A stretch of DNA of 64,000 nucleotides from assembly GCF_028389875.1 (NCBI RefSeq), contig NC_084702.1:39245053-39309052 (forward strand), given 5' to 3'. Every line of letters begins with the position of its first letter. Position 1 is the first letter of the stretch. This document shows positions 35,546 to 48,890 of this stretch, one piece after another. Source of the stretch: Rhea pennata. Lineage: Eukaryota; Chordata; Aves; Rheiformes; Rheidae. The notes beneath the pieces are model-generated. The model searched no databases, had not been told where the DNA came from, and was given only the letters and a program-made list of their open reading frames with translations. Both the position numbers and the translations under genes were made by a program.

Positions 35546-38500
35546 GTTGGTTTGGGTATTTTTTGTTTTTTAGGAGACATACAAGAAACTCAGTTTTTAA
35601 AATTTATGAGGTTGATGTGGGGTAGCAGCAGAGAAGTATAAAAATCAGAACATCACTACCTCTAAAAAAGGCAAAATACATCATTATTTTCTCTCTCTAA
35701 CCTTCCAAATGACCAAACTGAGCAGGGTAACTGAGCATTGGTAACAGCACTGCCCATGCAAATCTTTCTGTTGACTTGAAAATGTAGGGTTCAGTTTTCT
35801 CCCCCCGCCCCCAGCTTCTCAAAGTGGTAGCATCAAATCATATCTTCAAGTCCTGCCGTGGCTTACATGCTCTTGATTTCTGACAGCAAAGCAGAGCCGT
35901 TAGTCTTTGCCTAGTTAGTGCTAGAAATGCTCCAATGCTTCTATAAAGTACAAATTAATACAAAAAAACCCTAAATTGCTCTTAAATTATTCACAGTCAC
36001 TAGGACATGCTGTGGATAATGGTTGTTGGATAAATGAATTTAATTTTCATGTTATAATAGCTGCTTCTTTAGCCTGGTGGCAAGTCAGTAGATTTGTCTG
36101 ACCCCAATGGGGGACAAAAGGAGATGGGCTCAGGGTAAAATCTGCTGCTGCATGGCCGTCCTTACTGGAGCTTACGAAGGAGTTCATAGCCCCAAATGCT
36201 AGCCTGCTTCGTTTCACAGGCTGAGGGCAACAGCTACGACCTTTCTGCAGAGCGCTGCAAAGGGAAGTGATCTGGCTATGGGATAGCTGGTTGTCTGAGA
36301 CTTGGGAAACTCAGGAGAAATTTTCCTGGGAGGACGGATTAGCTGCAGGCAACTGAGTTTTTCAGCATCTTAATGACATCAGAAAAAAATGAAAGCCCTC
36401 TGGGGTGGGTATTGATTTACAGAACAGGGCTTAAGAATTGGAGAACTTAAGAATGGGGTTAGTGAAAGGTTCTAGGCAGTTACGGCCAGTGTGATGAGAC
36501 AGCCTTGAGTCTGACCTTGAGCTAGAAGGGTGACAGATGGTGGGACTTGCACATTAGGATGGCACGAAGAGATCTTCAGATTGGTGGATCAGGTATCTAA
36601 CCATCTGAGCAACTCTTCACCTGTAAATGGACTGTAAGATTGAAGTATTTCCAAATTGTGGGAAAACATGGACATCCTCTATGCTACACTGAAAGCAGTC
36701 CATGTTTGGTTATTTCTTAGCATTGTTTTTCTGTAACTAGTTTTTAGCATTTTATCATTTTCTCATAGAAACTATAGCATTACTTGTGGGTTTTTTCCTC
36801 ATAAATTACAGCTCCTATACCAATTTTCATTCTCATTTTTACATTAACCCAGTAAGAAATATTAGAGCCTCATCCTGCCCACCAGCTCTTCCAAGAAGTA
36901 TTTATTGTGCACCAGAGAGGCGCTGGTTCTTTCTGGGTCTCCATAAGAAAGTATACCTGTTTGAATCTCGATGTATAATCTAATGTTTAATCAGAATATT
37001 CAAATGTAAGAGCAGAATGAAAGATTAGCAATTAAATCTTACTGATGCTGGGAACTCTGAGGTGATACAGCAAAGGACAGACCTCTCAGTCAGGACATAC
37101 CACACTGCGCAGATCCTGCCCTTGGAGAAGCTCCCTAGCATTTTGGTCCATAGAGCTCTTACAGGATTTTCCTAGAGTAAAACAATTCTATCCACCATTC
37201 CTACTATCAAGAAGAAGGATGTCTACGTGAGAACATACTATTTTACATTTTGATAAAGGCATGGGTGATGTAATTGCTGGTACCAAGTGAGAGCTGCCTA
37301 CAGGCTTGTCTGTTAGGATTAGCCAGCTAAGTCCTCAATGTATAGTAGTCTTCTGGTTAGGGTCACTACAGTAATAGAAAATCAACATGATTTAATAATG
37401 TGTAGACATTTTTTTGTATATCACATCCCACAATATTTATAAGATGATGCTTCATATTTGTGCATAACAATGCCTTGTGCTACTTTTCCGATTCTCATGC
37501 AAACAAGGTCGACTCATACTCTTCTTGGCATGGATCTCGCACATTATTTTAGTAATTATAAGCCTTGCACCCTTTGAGAAGCAGCCTGAAAAGCATCTTA
37601 CTGTACTGCTGGCTCCTGCAATAATTCCAAGCAAATGAAAGAAAGAGTCCTCTGATATTCTGAGGCCTTCTGAATTGAGAAAAACCCATCAGGGTTTTCT
37701 CTGCATGTATATAGGCAGACATTCCTTCAAAGAGTCATGCTTCTCTTGTGCTGGATATAAACTGCTATCACCCTAATCGCTTCTGTTTTGGAAAGGATCA
37801 AAAAGCTTATCAAATTATCATCACAGAATCATATCAAAGTGATCTTGTCCTTGCCAGGAGTAATTTGATTACAGCTGCACAATCAAATGAAGCAATCTCA
37901 GTGGGCTTTGAAGTTCACAACAATTATTTTCATTGGTTCTGAGCAAAAAAAAGTGAATTACAAATGAACCCAGTAAGAGGACGCTATTTGTGATTTTCTG
38001 CATTGGCATCTACTTTTGGTGCCAGCCTGTAAGCCATTCCAACTGTATCTGTGGCCAGCCTTTAGGCACTTCTTTTGAATAGGACTGTTTCAGGATACTC
38101 TGGACAGAAAAGGTCAGAAATTCTGCTGAGTCACTTTGGTTTTTTGAACCTTATTCACTCCACAATATGATCTGCGGTATGACAGGTTATAGGGTAAGAC
38201 TGGAAAGCAATCCCAGTGCCTAGTCTAAGGAAGGTGAAGAATTTATGAAACGAAATTTAGGACACCAAGTCAAAGAATGAAAGCAATGGAGTTTTACTGA
38301 TAATTTTTTAATTTGCACCTAATTACAAAACAGTTTGGTATATTTACAACTGACACGCCTTAGCACACTGACATAGTACAAAATTTGAGAACTTCTTGCT
38401 AGTTAGATTTGTGACTATTCAGATTAGTGTGTTTGGTTTACTTCATAGCAGAAAGCCTATATAATGGCATGCCAGGCACATACAAGTCCTGGCTCCCATC

Positions 38501-40999
38501 CCCGCTTTGATGGGTACTGCCTGGCCCTTCTCCCCTGCCAGTGTCACCAGCGAGCTCCAGTGCAGGAGCTCTCACCACACCCGGCTGCTTCCCATACCTG
38601 CTGCTAGAACCTTCAACTCCTCATCCGAGAGAGGAGCAAAGGAGCTACCACAAGTGGGACTTGGGCACGTGTCCTGTTTGGTGCCCCTTCTCACCTCTCT
38701 TGCAACATCTCTGAATTCAGCTATGTGTATAATATTTATTTTACATTTTGTTATAAAAATAAACTGAATGGATTGTTGGACGTTGACAAATTTCAACTCT
38801 GGCTACGTCAGTTTGGCACTACAGGCATTAAATGAATGCTTCAACTATTTAAATACAATTTAAAATGTATATCTACGTTATTTCCTTGGCAAAAGCACAC
38901 AGGGCAGTTTTGCTCAGACTTTCAAAACTTGATAGTTGTTGGAAGGTAAAAAAATCTCAAAAAGTTAATGATCATCACAACAGCACTTTAGAATTTAAAA
39001 ACTTGCCCTGTGCACTTGTTCATTTTACATATTTTTCTCACTTTTTTTGAGTAAACAGTTTTTCTAAAAAACCCTTTGCCTCTCCTATCTCTCAGAAGTT
39101 TTTTTAAAAAATAGAAGGCATTACATTAGCCCTACAGGGTTACAAAATACTACTGTAAGCTCCTTTTTGTTGTTTTGCCCACCTAACATCGGCACATCCT
39201 CTGTTCTCTGCTAGGAGCTCTCAGGAGCTGTAATTCTTTTCAGAAAAAAGCTGTCAATTCCTGTCATTCGCAATAACTATTGAACATGCTCACCTCAGTT
39301 CCCACCTTTTCCTTACAAAGGGACAGTATCTTCTCAATATCAGAACTGCAGAAGAGAGGAAAGACTATCACTTCCCAACATTTTAGCCTACAGTGGCTGT
39401 GGCTGTTCTTAATGGCCGTCAGTTACAGCCTTTGTGCATGTGTAGAAGGGCTTAGAAGTGAATGATATACTGCTTTTTGGATTATTGACCAAAGCATTAA
39501 TATTTTAATAACAACTAGACCTTTGAATACTCCAAAAAGCAGTACCAAGTATATACATGCACTTTCTGCATTAGTACATCTTGCTAGTATTTCACTAATA
39601 ATGTCTCAGAAAAATCAATTTTAAATCATACTCCCAGGTGTCTCTTCTAAAATCAAAATTGCACTTCTGCAAAGCAAGTCCATGATTAACAATGTTCTTC
39701 AGGATAGTAAAGTAGGAAATTAATATATATTTGTAAATTATTTTGCTTGCACATATCAGTGCCATATTTTGTGTTCTTTCTGTACAATAAACATTCATGA
39801 GTCATTCATTAACAGCACTAAAATCACTTATGTCACTGACACACAGGCAGCTTGGAAAGAACCTGGCATTTTAACTGGTATGCTTCAAGCATGTCAACAG
39901 TACTAGTAAATGTTGTTTTCTTCCTTAATATCTTAATAATCATCTGCAGGCTGATAGCATTCTTTTTTTTCTCTCTGAAATAAATTATCATGTGCAATTC
40001 ACTGTATTATTACTTGCTGTAATAATGCATTACAGCCAGGAGCAAATGTTCCACCTCATATATTCTTTGACTTCATCTATCTTTGTTGCCCTTGATTCTT
40101 CTACAGGATTTCTTTGGATTGTGGATGCCTGAGGCAAAATTCTGACCTAACTGAGGTCAAAAGCAAAACCCTTATTGATTTCCCTAAGATCTGGAATTCA
40201 CCTTCCATTCCCACAGTGGTAATGGCTTGAAGAAGTCCTTGATTTTGTTCTTGATTTTTATGACTTTTAGCTATGTAGAAAGAGTCAAAATATAGCCTGT
40301 CATCTTAGGAAACAATATTCATAAATATATAAACATTGGCATTTAGTATATTAGTATAGTCCTAAACAGTCAACCATGGTGAAACAATTATTTGAGAAAA
40401 GCTTACTTTGTTATTTTTTTTTCAGTACCCTGTGTTTTATATCTTTAGCCTACAGGTTGCAGTGATATTTGCTTCTTTTTTCATATTGTTTTCACTTGGT
40501 GAAAGATGTTTTATAACAGTTTATGTTCATCTCTTAGTATTTATAGTGTAGTACTTCCTCTTTTACATTAGTTATCTGATATAACCTTTTCCTTGGTGGA
40601 GGAGATAAATGCTGGCCAGTATTGTTTTCTAGAAGATATTAGAAATTATGTTTTAATTTATTCAACACATTTTTTATTTGGCTTTTGTGATGCTTCCATT
40701 TTAAAAGCTTAGAATATCTTCAAGAGTTGTTTCCAAAGTAAAAGCCAGCTGTTATTAGAGTCTTCAGGTTTATAAATTAAAAGTTAACAATTAACAAGCT
40801 TTTAATATTTCCATTCACATTCAGAGTTTTACATTCATTTCATAGACTGAGATTCAAGCTACTTTTAAAGAAAATCACTTGTATAAGGGCTGCTGGATAA
40901 TACATTAACTGATATTTCCTTGTATGTTTATAAAATATTCTCTGACCACTAATAATTAAGAAAATGGAAATTAGAGGTTTTTTCCTTGTGTTCATTTCT
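35546..40999. other. Intergenic, AT-rich, no gene recognised
   Basis: 5.5 kb between the DMXL1 island and the GC-richer block. Short open frames (for example 37748-37942, 38507-38767) show no family resemblance or flanking splice pattern. The stretch 37740-37945 is dense in homeodomain- and TCF-like words and could be a regulatory element. Confidence 0.7.
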
Positions 41000-41700
41000 G
41001 CTGCCTGCCTCAGTGAGCTCATTCTGTGCTTACTGGTTCATCTAGACCCAAGGGACTTGGCAGAAGCTTTGGGCCAGGCCATTTGCTCCTGCCTCTGTTG
41101 ACTATTTCTTTATCCCTGAGCTCTGGACCGTGGTGGTTGAAAACATAGTTTGGAAAGCTCAAGTCTTGTTCCCTGTCTGAATGGGCCACAGAGCTAGTGT
41201 GTGTTTGGCTCCACACTAGATGCACAGGGCCTCCTTGCAAGGAAGCAGCAAGGCCTTCCCGAGGAGGGCACTGGTCCACAGCCTCTGAATGAGGAGAGCA
41301 GAGTGGGGCCAGAGATGGTGACCATGGGCAGCTGAGGAGCCTGTAGACACCAGACCAGCCCCAGCGCCAACGTGGGTCTGATGTTGGGCCAGGGAGCCGA
41401 CTCGATGGGTCTGAGTCGGCAAGGAACGTGGCGGGAAGCAAGCATGTCTGTAGCACAGGTCAGGCTAGGGGTGAGAAAGGGTCTGGGCACAAACACATCT
41501 TCTGAATGAAGGCCAAGAGGCCCAGGGAGGCTTCTCAGCCCTTCCCCTACCTCTTTCCTGGCAGGCTGCTCCAAGGACACAGGGCTGCACCGCAGCAGAG
41601 CTCTTAAGAGTCAGGTGAGCTGCCTGTGTGTGGAGCAGCTCTACAAAGTCTTTGCCAAAGGAGTGACACCCATGCTGGCATGTTGAAGCTGCAGTTCGTA
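41000..41700. other. GC-richer block of unknown nature
   Basis: About 700 bp clearly richer in G and C than its flanks, with overlapping open frames of up to 145 codons on the minus strand (41019-41456, 41194-41580). None resembles a known protein. It may be an old repeat, a non-coding exon or simply a composition change. Confidence 0.6.
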
Positions 41701-44700
41701 GTCAGAGTGATCCCACATGGCATATGGGAGCCTGGTCTCTTCGCAAATGCCAAACAGAGCTAATTCCAGGTGCACCAGTCATGTATTAGTCAATTTTCAA
41801 AGTTCATCCATCAGTATGTCAATGTACACATACACACAGGGTACTTTATCTGTCATGCTACAAGAATCAGTATCCTGGCAATAACTGAGCGAGCAATATC
41901 TCTGCCGATATTAAGATATTTGTAGGAGAGCCATTCTTCGCATAGAGCTGGGAGACTCCATCTGGCCTTCAGGTTCCTCAGACAGTTCAGCTGCTGGCAC
42001 TGAACTCTGATTAGACCTATAGTATGTTATTTGAAGTTTATGTGAAAGACAATTAAAATATGTATTACATGGTACTATCTATCAGAATGTATTTTTTATG
42101 TAAACCTTAACTTATTCAAGAAGTTACTCTTTTCTCAAAAATATTGTAGATTTCAGGCTGAATACAAAAATACCAAATATGTTAACTTTTTAAGTTACTA
42201 TGAAAGCTAAATGTTAAATGATACGTAAATGTACAGATGTGTCCACATTCACAAAATGAATATTCTACTCATTTTACATGACTGTTCTGAAGAGGAATAT
42301 TCTGCTGTTTGTTTTGAAGTTTCTTACGTATTTTCCATAGCATACTGAAAATGGTGACACTCCTTATACTTGTCCCTGACCACTTATTTGAGGTATAATG
42401 TATTTGCTTTAATGTTCCTTTCATATCTGTAGCAAGTATTTGGATGTGTATGTTTCCAAATTTGGTATCGGTATATCTCCACAAATCCATCACATGCAAA
42501 TATTTATATATGGGCCTTTAGAATTTGCATAAGATGCTTAAGGGCTAGCTTGGAAGATCAAAAGTGATGTTTTGTTCTTTTTGTTCTTTTTTCAAATTTT
42601 TATCTCTTTAAAGAGCTTTATAGTTAGGTTTTAACCTTATAGGAGGGAGGTATGAGCTTATGACAGAGTAATGATTATTACTCATTATCTGTAAAAGATT
42701 TAAACAGACAAGCAGTTGAGTATTGGGAAAGAGAAATGCAAAAACATCAGTCTTTTATTCTCTGCTCTTACACTGTAACTCCAATTTAAACCATTCCTCT
42801 CTTCAAAAAAACACCCCCTCTTCTCTCATAGCTACTTCATGAAGTAGTCTTACTTTTTGTTCTTTTGCCAGGTTTCATGGTCCACAGTGAAAGCCTGGGA
42901 GATGTTTCACTGTTTTTCTGCTTGCTGTAATTTGGTAGTGGAGCCATGTTCTTCTGCTTAAGCGTTCATGTACACACATACAGGCAACCCTGACTAGTCA
43001 GGCATACTTATTTTATTAATGTGACTATTATCTTCTCTCTATTCTGCTTTTTACCCTGCAAAATGGAGAAGACAAAGCAAAAACAGTCAAATCATGGTGA
43101 GCCAATTTTTTTTTGTTATTGAAAATCCCTTCCACTATTTGGTGGCAAACGTATTTGTAGCTTTCTAGATACATAAAAAGCAAAGCAGATCAGAGCAAAA
43201 AGAGAAAAAAATTTCTGCCTATTGGTAGATCCGCAGTTGGCTGTTGTATGCTGGGTAGAAAACAGTATTGCAATTAATGATTTTCTGTAGAACTATCCAC
43301 ACTTGCAAGGGTTGAGGAGAGCTAATGATGTTGCATCCTTCTCATCACTTGATTGCCAGTATGTAATCTGTGTTTCGTTAATAGATAATGGTTTCTTTAA
43401 TGGGTAGGTGTTTATGTTTTTCTAGGAGAGAATGATAATGAAACCTCCTCCATTTTATACATTACAAATTGTAAGATTTTTTTGTTTAGCACAATTGCTG
43501 TCAGGATCTGAAATTCACTCATGCCTATTTTAAGGCATATTAAAAGGTGGAGGGTTGCCCCCTAGTACGAGACTTCATCTGTTGCACTGCTGAAGAAATA
43601 AACTTTTCAACTAGATTTGAAAAAAAAAGGGTGCCCAGTTTCCTTGTTGTAATGTTACTGTGACTGTAAATTGTCACTCTGTTATATGAAGACTATGACT
43701 TTCCTGAAACAGCATGTGGTTTTGTGATGTAAACTCTTTAATCTGCCCAAGAGCAATAATGCCGGTCTCGTGACTCTTTCTCCAGCGCATACTGCACTCT
43801 CCACCTCAATGGATTGATTTTATTTACTGCTGAGTTGCTATTTACCACTTTGCTACTGCCTGCAATAGTTTTCATTCCTGTTCAAGCAACTCAACCAGGA
43901 GCTTTTTAAAGCATTTAGACTTAATCCTGTAATATTCAATGAGTGTCCAGTGAAAGTTGAGGGTGCTCAGCACCCTGTCGAGCTGGAATGAAAGTCTGAT
44001 TACAGAAAATGTATGAAATAGAGCAGCTGTAAGAAATTACATTTACTTTTCCATCTAAAGCTTGATTCTTCCTATGGCCTAACGTTATTTGGTTGTTATG
44101 TGAATTTTAGTATTTCATTATGTAGACACATCAGGAAATATTTTTGCTACATAAAACCCTTGATTGCGTGGAAGATAGTTGGCAAGAACAACTTCAGAAT
44201 TTCTACCTCTATCCTAGTCCACATTAGCAGGTAAAATTGCAGAAGTCTGTTTAAATCATAGAGAATAATTATGGCAGAGAATTATCTCAGTGTTTTAAAA
44301 ATATAAAGGGCTATTTGATATGGCTGACAAGCGTCCATTGCTAGCAGTTTGGAGGTGTTAACAGCAGCAATACTGAAAGGGGAGAAAAGCATCCTGTTAC
44401 CAGCACTGGGGCAGGTATGAGAAGCAGAGGCAGTTGCCCTGTAGGGCAGAATATAAGGGGATGATAGAAGTGCAGGTTTTGCAGGTGTATATATACATAT
44501 ATACATATAGATCGCGTGTCAAAGGAAGTTGCCAGGAAGTTGGCAATGTTTTATCTGCCTTGGGCTCGGTTACTGCTGTTTATAATTTGTATTACAAGGG
44601 TTCCTGGAGGACCCAGTCTGGAAACAAGGAAATACCGTACAAGGCAGGCTGTGGATAAAACTTGGAACAATACTGTGTTGTTTTACTACCCCTACAGAGC

Positions 44701-47700
44701 CAAATAACAGGGTGTTTTCAGTGTATATGTGAGCAGAATGGGGCCAAGGTTTATCAGAAACATACACTTGAGAAAGAACCAAATCTAAGGCAAAGTGACA
44801 AGGAAATGAAATAATAACCTTCTAGAGGTTGGTATCCTACTCTGTTTTGATACCAAGTCACTTGGTATATATAGACTCAGATCCAGGCAAGGTTGTTTCA
44901 GTTTTATCTTCTTTTCTTCTACAGTAGATGTTTTTTTCCGTAAGCAATTTACTCTGTCAGGTTTTCAGGTAGTGATTTTAAAACACAAAATCAGCTTGAA
45001 CGACGCAGACATTGAAATGCCAATAGGTCTACAGTACAAATATAAACAGTTTTCCAAAGCTTTATTCACAGAATACACTTAGATCACATGTAAAACTATT
45101 ATAACTGGTTGGAGTAGAATGTAAGCTGCAGCGCAGAGATGCCCTTAGCAGCATTTTGAAAGAACAGATGATTTTTTTCTCCTTCCATTTCAGTGTCTTA
45201 TCCTGTATGTTAACTGCTGAGCCTCCCTGCAAAGACCACTGTGATTCAGATCCCAAAGTGTAATGCTTTATTAGTACAGTGTCTCTAAGGAATTCTTTGA
45301 ACTTACTATTAACTATACTATCTCTGTTTCTCCAGAGGGACTTTGCAAAGAAACTAGTAGCAAATACAACCACAAGTCAAAAGAGAAGCATGATATACAT
45401 TCTGTCTTTGTTTTTACAGAGTATTTTCTTCTTACCAAAAAATAGGAAGACCCACCCTCCCTCCAGAAGGAGAGAGAAAGATAGTGATCAGGTATAATCT
45501 ATAATTAGATTCTGTGTTTAAACCTGTCAGTCCAGTGAGGAAAAGAACTAAAAAAATCCTATACTCAAAAGGCTAAATTTGGCAGTTTGGTTGTGGAAAT
45601 CCTTTCCTGCGGTTGGCTTACTTGGCGTATTAAATAGTCAAGCTTATGTTTTTAGGAGTCTGTGTGTATGTGTGCATTTGTGTGGATATGTGTGTTTTTG
45701 TACATGAGACAGAGGGAGACTGAATCATCCTTAATGCATGCTACTTGGCATGTTTTTCAGGATGCATAACAATCAGCAATGATCACTTAAAATATGACAA
45801 GATATGAATGTTTAATGATTTCATTGCCAGATGATTCAAAAACTCATCGAGTTCCGGTTTACAAGATTTTTGGAATTCTAGAAACTCATATGGTTTTCCT
45901 GCTGTGGATTTTTTCCTACTTAAAGAGACTACAGTGTCTGGATTAACACAGTATTACTATTTGACAAATCAATATTTCATATGTTAATGTGCTATATAAT
46001 AAACAACAGAAAAGATGAGACACTGTATCAAAACCATTAAGATCACCAATTTGGTTTTGGTCATAGCTAGATAAAATTATTGTGACAACCGCAATTTTAC
46101 ATTGAATGGTTGCTGCACATGATTTTCTGTCCTCAGGATAATATCAATAAAGTATTATATATTGGTTTTGGTATTGCTTACATAGTTTTACAACTGTCAT
46201 CTTTAATAACTTACAAACTGTAAGCAAAAATTAAAATTACATTAAAAATGTAATTGGAGACAGAGCTAGAAGTGCTTAACAAAGCAAGGCACATATTTTA
46301 TTAAAGGATACAGTTATTTCTGGAATATTAATAGAAGTGCTGAGATTTCATATTCTGTAACTTATATGTTAATCCAAAACTGTTTTTAGTTATTATAGCT
46401 TTGAATTTGGGGTTCCAACTTAAATTCTGTCACTTGGTTATTTTTATATGGATACAATGCATAAAAACATAAATGCATTTTAGGTTTGGGAAATAGTAAC
46501 AGTTAAAAGCTCATTTTGCATAATAATATATTAATAATATATTAAATAAAATAATTAAATTGGAAGAAATTTAAAGATTCAGATGAACAAATGAACGGAC
46601 TTGCTGCACACTTGTATATTCTCCACTGGTCAGATAACAAAGGAAAATGGAAAACAAAACACAATGTGAATCATGTACTAAATGTGTCAGCTCTTGACTT
46701 TATTATTTTTGGAGAAATCTATTGCGAAAAATATCTACAAGTAATTTTTTTCCCTCCTAAGACAAGTGATCTAAGCTTTAGTTAAATGTGGATTTTGTTT
46801 ACTGAGCAGAAGGAACTGAGAGATAGTCCAGGGAAGTTTCTGAACTCTGCTGTATATTCAAAGCACTAAATAAGAATGTGATTCTTTTTTATGTAAATCT
46901 GATAAGTGACATCTGACACGGAATGTGAAGTTGATGGATAGTGATGCATATAAATATTAGTGAAATACTGCACAAGGTGATGTGCCCATAAACCAGCTGG
47001 AAGCTCACTAGTGATCTCTAAAGATGCTATTTGCAGTCTTTCTATTAAAAGGTGTGTAAATTTTTGGCAGTAGCCTGTTAGAAGACTGTCACAAGTCACA
47101 GCAAACAGGAATAAATTAACTAAGCGGAGAGAGAAGGCTGTTCCCTCTGTAGCTTCTCTTCCATTAGCACTGTTAAGTGAAATATGTATGCTCTTGGCAA
47201 AGGATGGCTGAAACACTAAATTTACTCATAGGTGCCATTATTGAGGTATAAGTTCCTTTAAAAATGTCCCTCAGTACTTTGGTGACAGGCGCCACTGTCA
47301 CGGCAGCAGCAGCAGCATAAAGCTATCTTTCGTGTCGATTCAGGCTTTTATCCAGCTCTGTTTTGTTGCTATTTTGAACCTCCTTACAAATGGGCTTGCG
47401 GTCACAGGGAAAATCAAAAGGTGATGTATAGATTGATGCAAACTAGATTATTTTACAATTAGCTGCTCTCCATAAAGACTGCCTACGCTTCTCTACCTCT
47501 GTACGAAGGTGTTGATGCAGTGTCGTGCATAGGTGGAACACCTGAAGGTGGTGTAAACTCATTCTCCCACTAATTTACTTTACACCAACTAGAATTCAAA
47601 TCAAATCAAATAAATTGTGTACTAAAGTACACAAACTTTGTGCAAGCCAAGATAATTTGAAAATAATCCTTTTACAAGCTATCTGTGATTTTGTCACCAG

Positions 47701-48360
47701 CATTCATATCAGCATGCACTTTTTAATGGAAAAGCTATTTGATAAATTTTACAGCTCAGAAGGGCATGCAAAACTGACGTTTTACTCTCTGTTTCCCTTC
47801 CTCTGTTTTACAGCCTTGGGTGGCAGCACCGTTTTACAGACCTTTGCTGTACGTGATCACATACATTCACATGACAACAGCATCAGAAGCAGAAGCAGCT
47901 CGAACTGGAAAACGCTGAATGCACATCTTTGCACACTGCTGTGCGGCCACAAGCAGCGTTTACCTACAAAAATTTTGTTGTTTGGCCATTAAGTGGGTTT
48001 TCTTTTAGCATTGCATATGCTCAGTGCTGTTGTTTTTGTGATTTTTTTTTCCATGCTGATGTCACCTTACCTGGCCTTGATCATGCAGGAGATTTATTCC
48101 TTCTGGCCTATTTCCTACTCTTCACTGAAGTGCACACTGATTTTTTTACTGATCTCAGTAGAAGAGCATTGAGCCATCTTCTCATATCATCTCACAGCAG
48201 TTCTCTTTCTTTACCCTGTGAGCCACAGAGTGCTGCAGCATGTGACTTTGAACTCCTCTGTGCTACAGATCATCGTTGTAAGGGGAAATGATGGGGTTTG
48301 ATTATTTACAGTGTTTACTTTCTGACAAGAGGAATACTGGGATGTTTCGGGCTTCTTAAA
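41701..48360. other. Intergenic, AT-rich, no gene recognised
   Basis: 6.7 kb. Holds short AT-repeat runs (near 44487 and 46520), a TG-rich stretch near 45660-45700 and a possible ancient repeat at about 43920-43990. 47615-47634 is a 9-bp-arm palindrome. No coding exon recognised. Confidence 0.7.
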
Positions 48361-48362
48361 GA

Positions 48363-48890
48363 AGCAAACCGGTAGCTGGACCCTCAGTTCGAAATGTGGC
48401 TGGTGGGAGGATTTACAACGGATGGGATGATGCACATACTGAATGGATGACACAGTGCCACATTCCCAGACTGCTCGAATGCTGTGCAGAGAGGCTGAGG
48501 GCTGGGGCTGGTCCAGAGCAGGGGCAGCTCTGGGGGCACCTAACAGCAGCCCCCAGCACCTACAAGGGTTATCAGGGGGACAAAGCCAGGCTCTGCTCCG
48601 TGGTGCGTGGCAAGAGGGCAAGGGATGATGGACAGAAGATGGGATGGGAGAGGCCAGGCTGGCTATACGGAGCCCTTTTCTCCCATCACAAGGAGGCCAG
48701 GCAGGAGCGCAAGGGGCCCGGGGAGGCTGGGCAGCTCCCTCCCTTGCTCCTCGGGGGCTTCCAGCCCCAAGACAGCGAAGCCCTGAGCAACCTGGTTGGA
48801 CCTCAGGGCTGACCCTGCAGTGACCCTGGAGTGACCTCCTGAGGGCCCTCCCCACCTCTGCTAGCCCCTATGAGCCTAGTCTTTGCTCGC
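48363..48890 (+). mobile_element. Old CR1 LINE 3'-end fragment
   Basis: About 500 bp, GC-richer than its flanks. Recognisable CR1 blocks in order: GGGGGACAAAGCCAGGCTCT, TGGCAAGAGGGCAAGGGATG, CGGGGAGGCTGGGCAGCTCC, then GCCCTGAGCAACCTGGTTGG, GCTGACCCTGC and GACCTCCTGAGG. The GAGCAACCTGGT end differs from the CTAACATGCTCTAGG end of the other copies here, so this is another, probably older, subfamily. The tail repeat is no longer evident. Boundaries approximate. Confidence 0.88.

Noticed and set aside
34534..35580. 348-codon minus-strand open frame that runs into DMXL1 exon 1 with an upstream ATG
   Set aside because: The frame is open because stop codons are rare in the CpG island. The upstream part is Pro/Arg low complexity, and DMXL proteins begin at MNLHQV.
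34426..35625. Overlapping plus-strand Gly/Ala/Arg-rich open frames in the DMXL1 island
   Set aside because: Typical GC-rich artefacts in several frames at once, with no family resemblance and no clear donor site.
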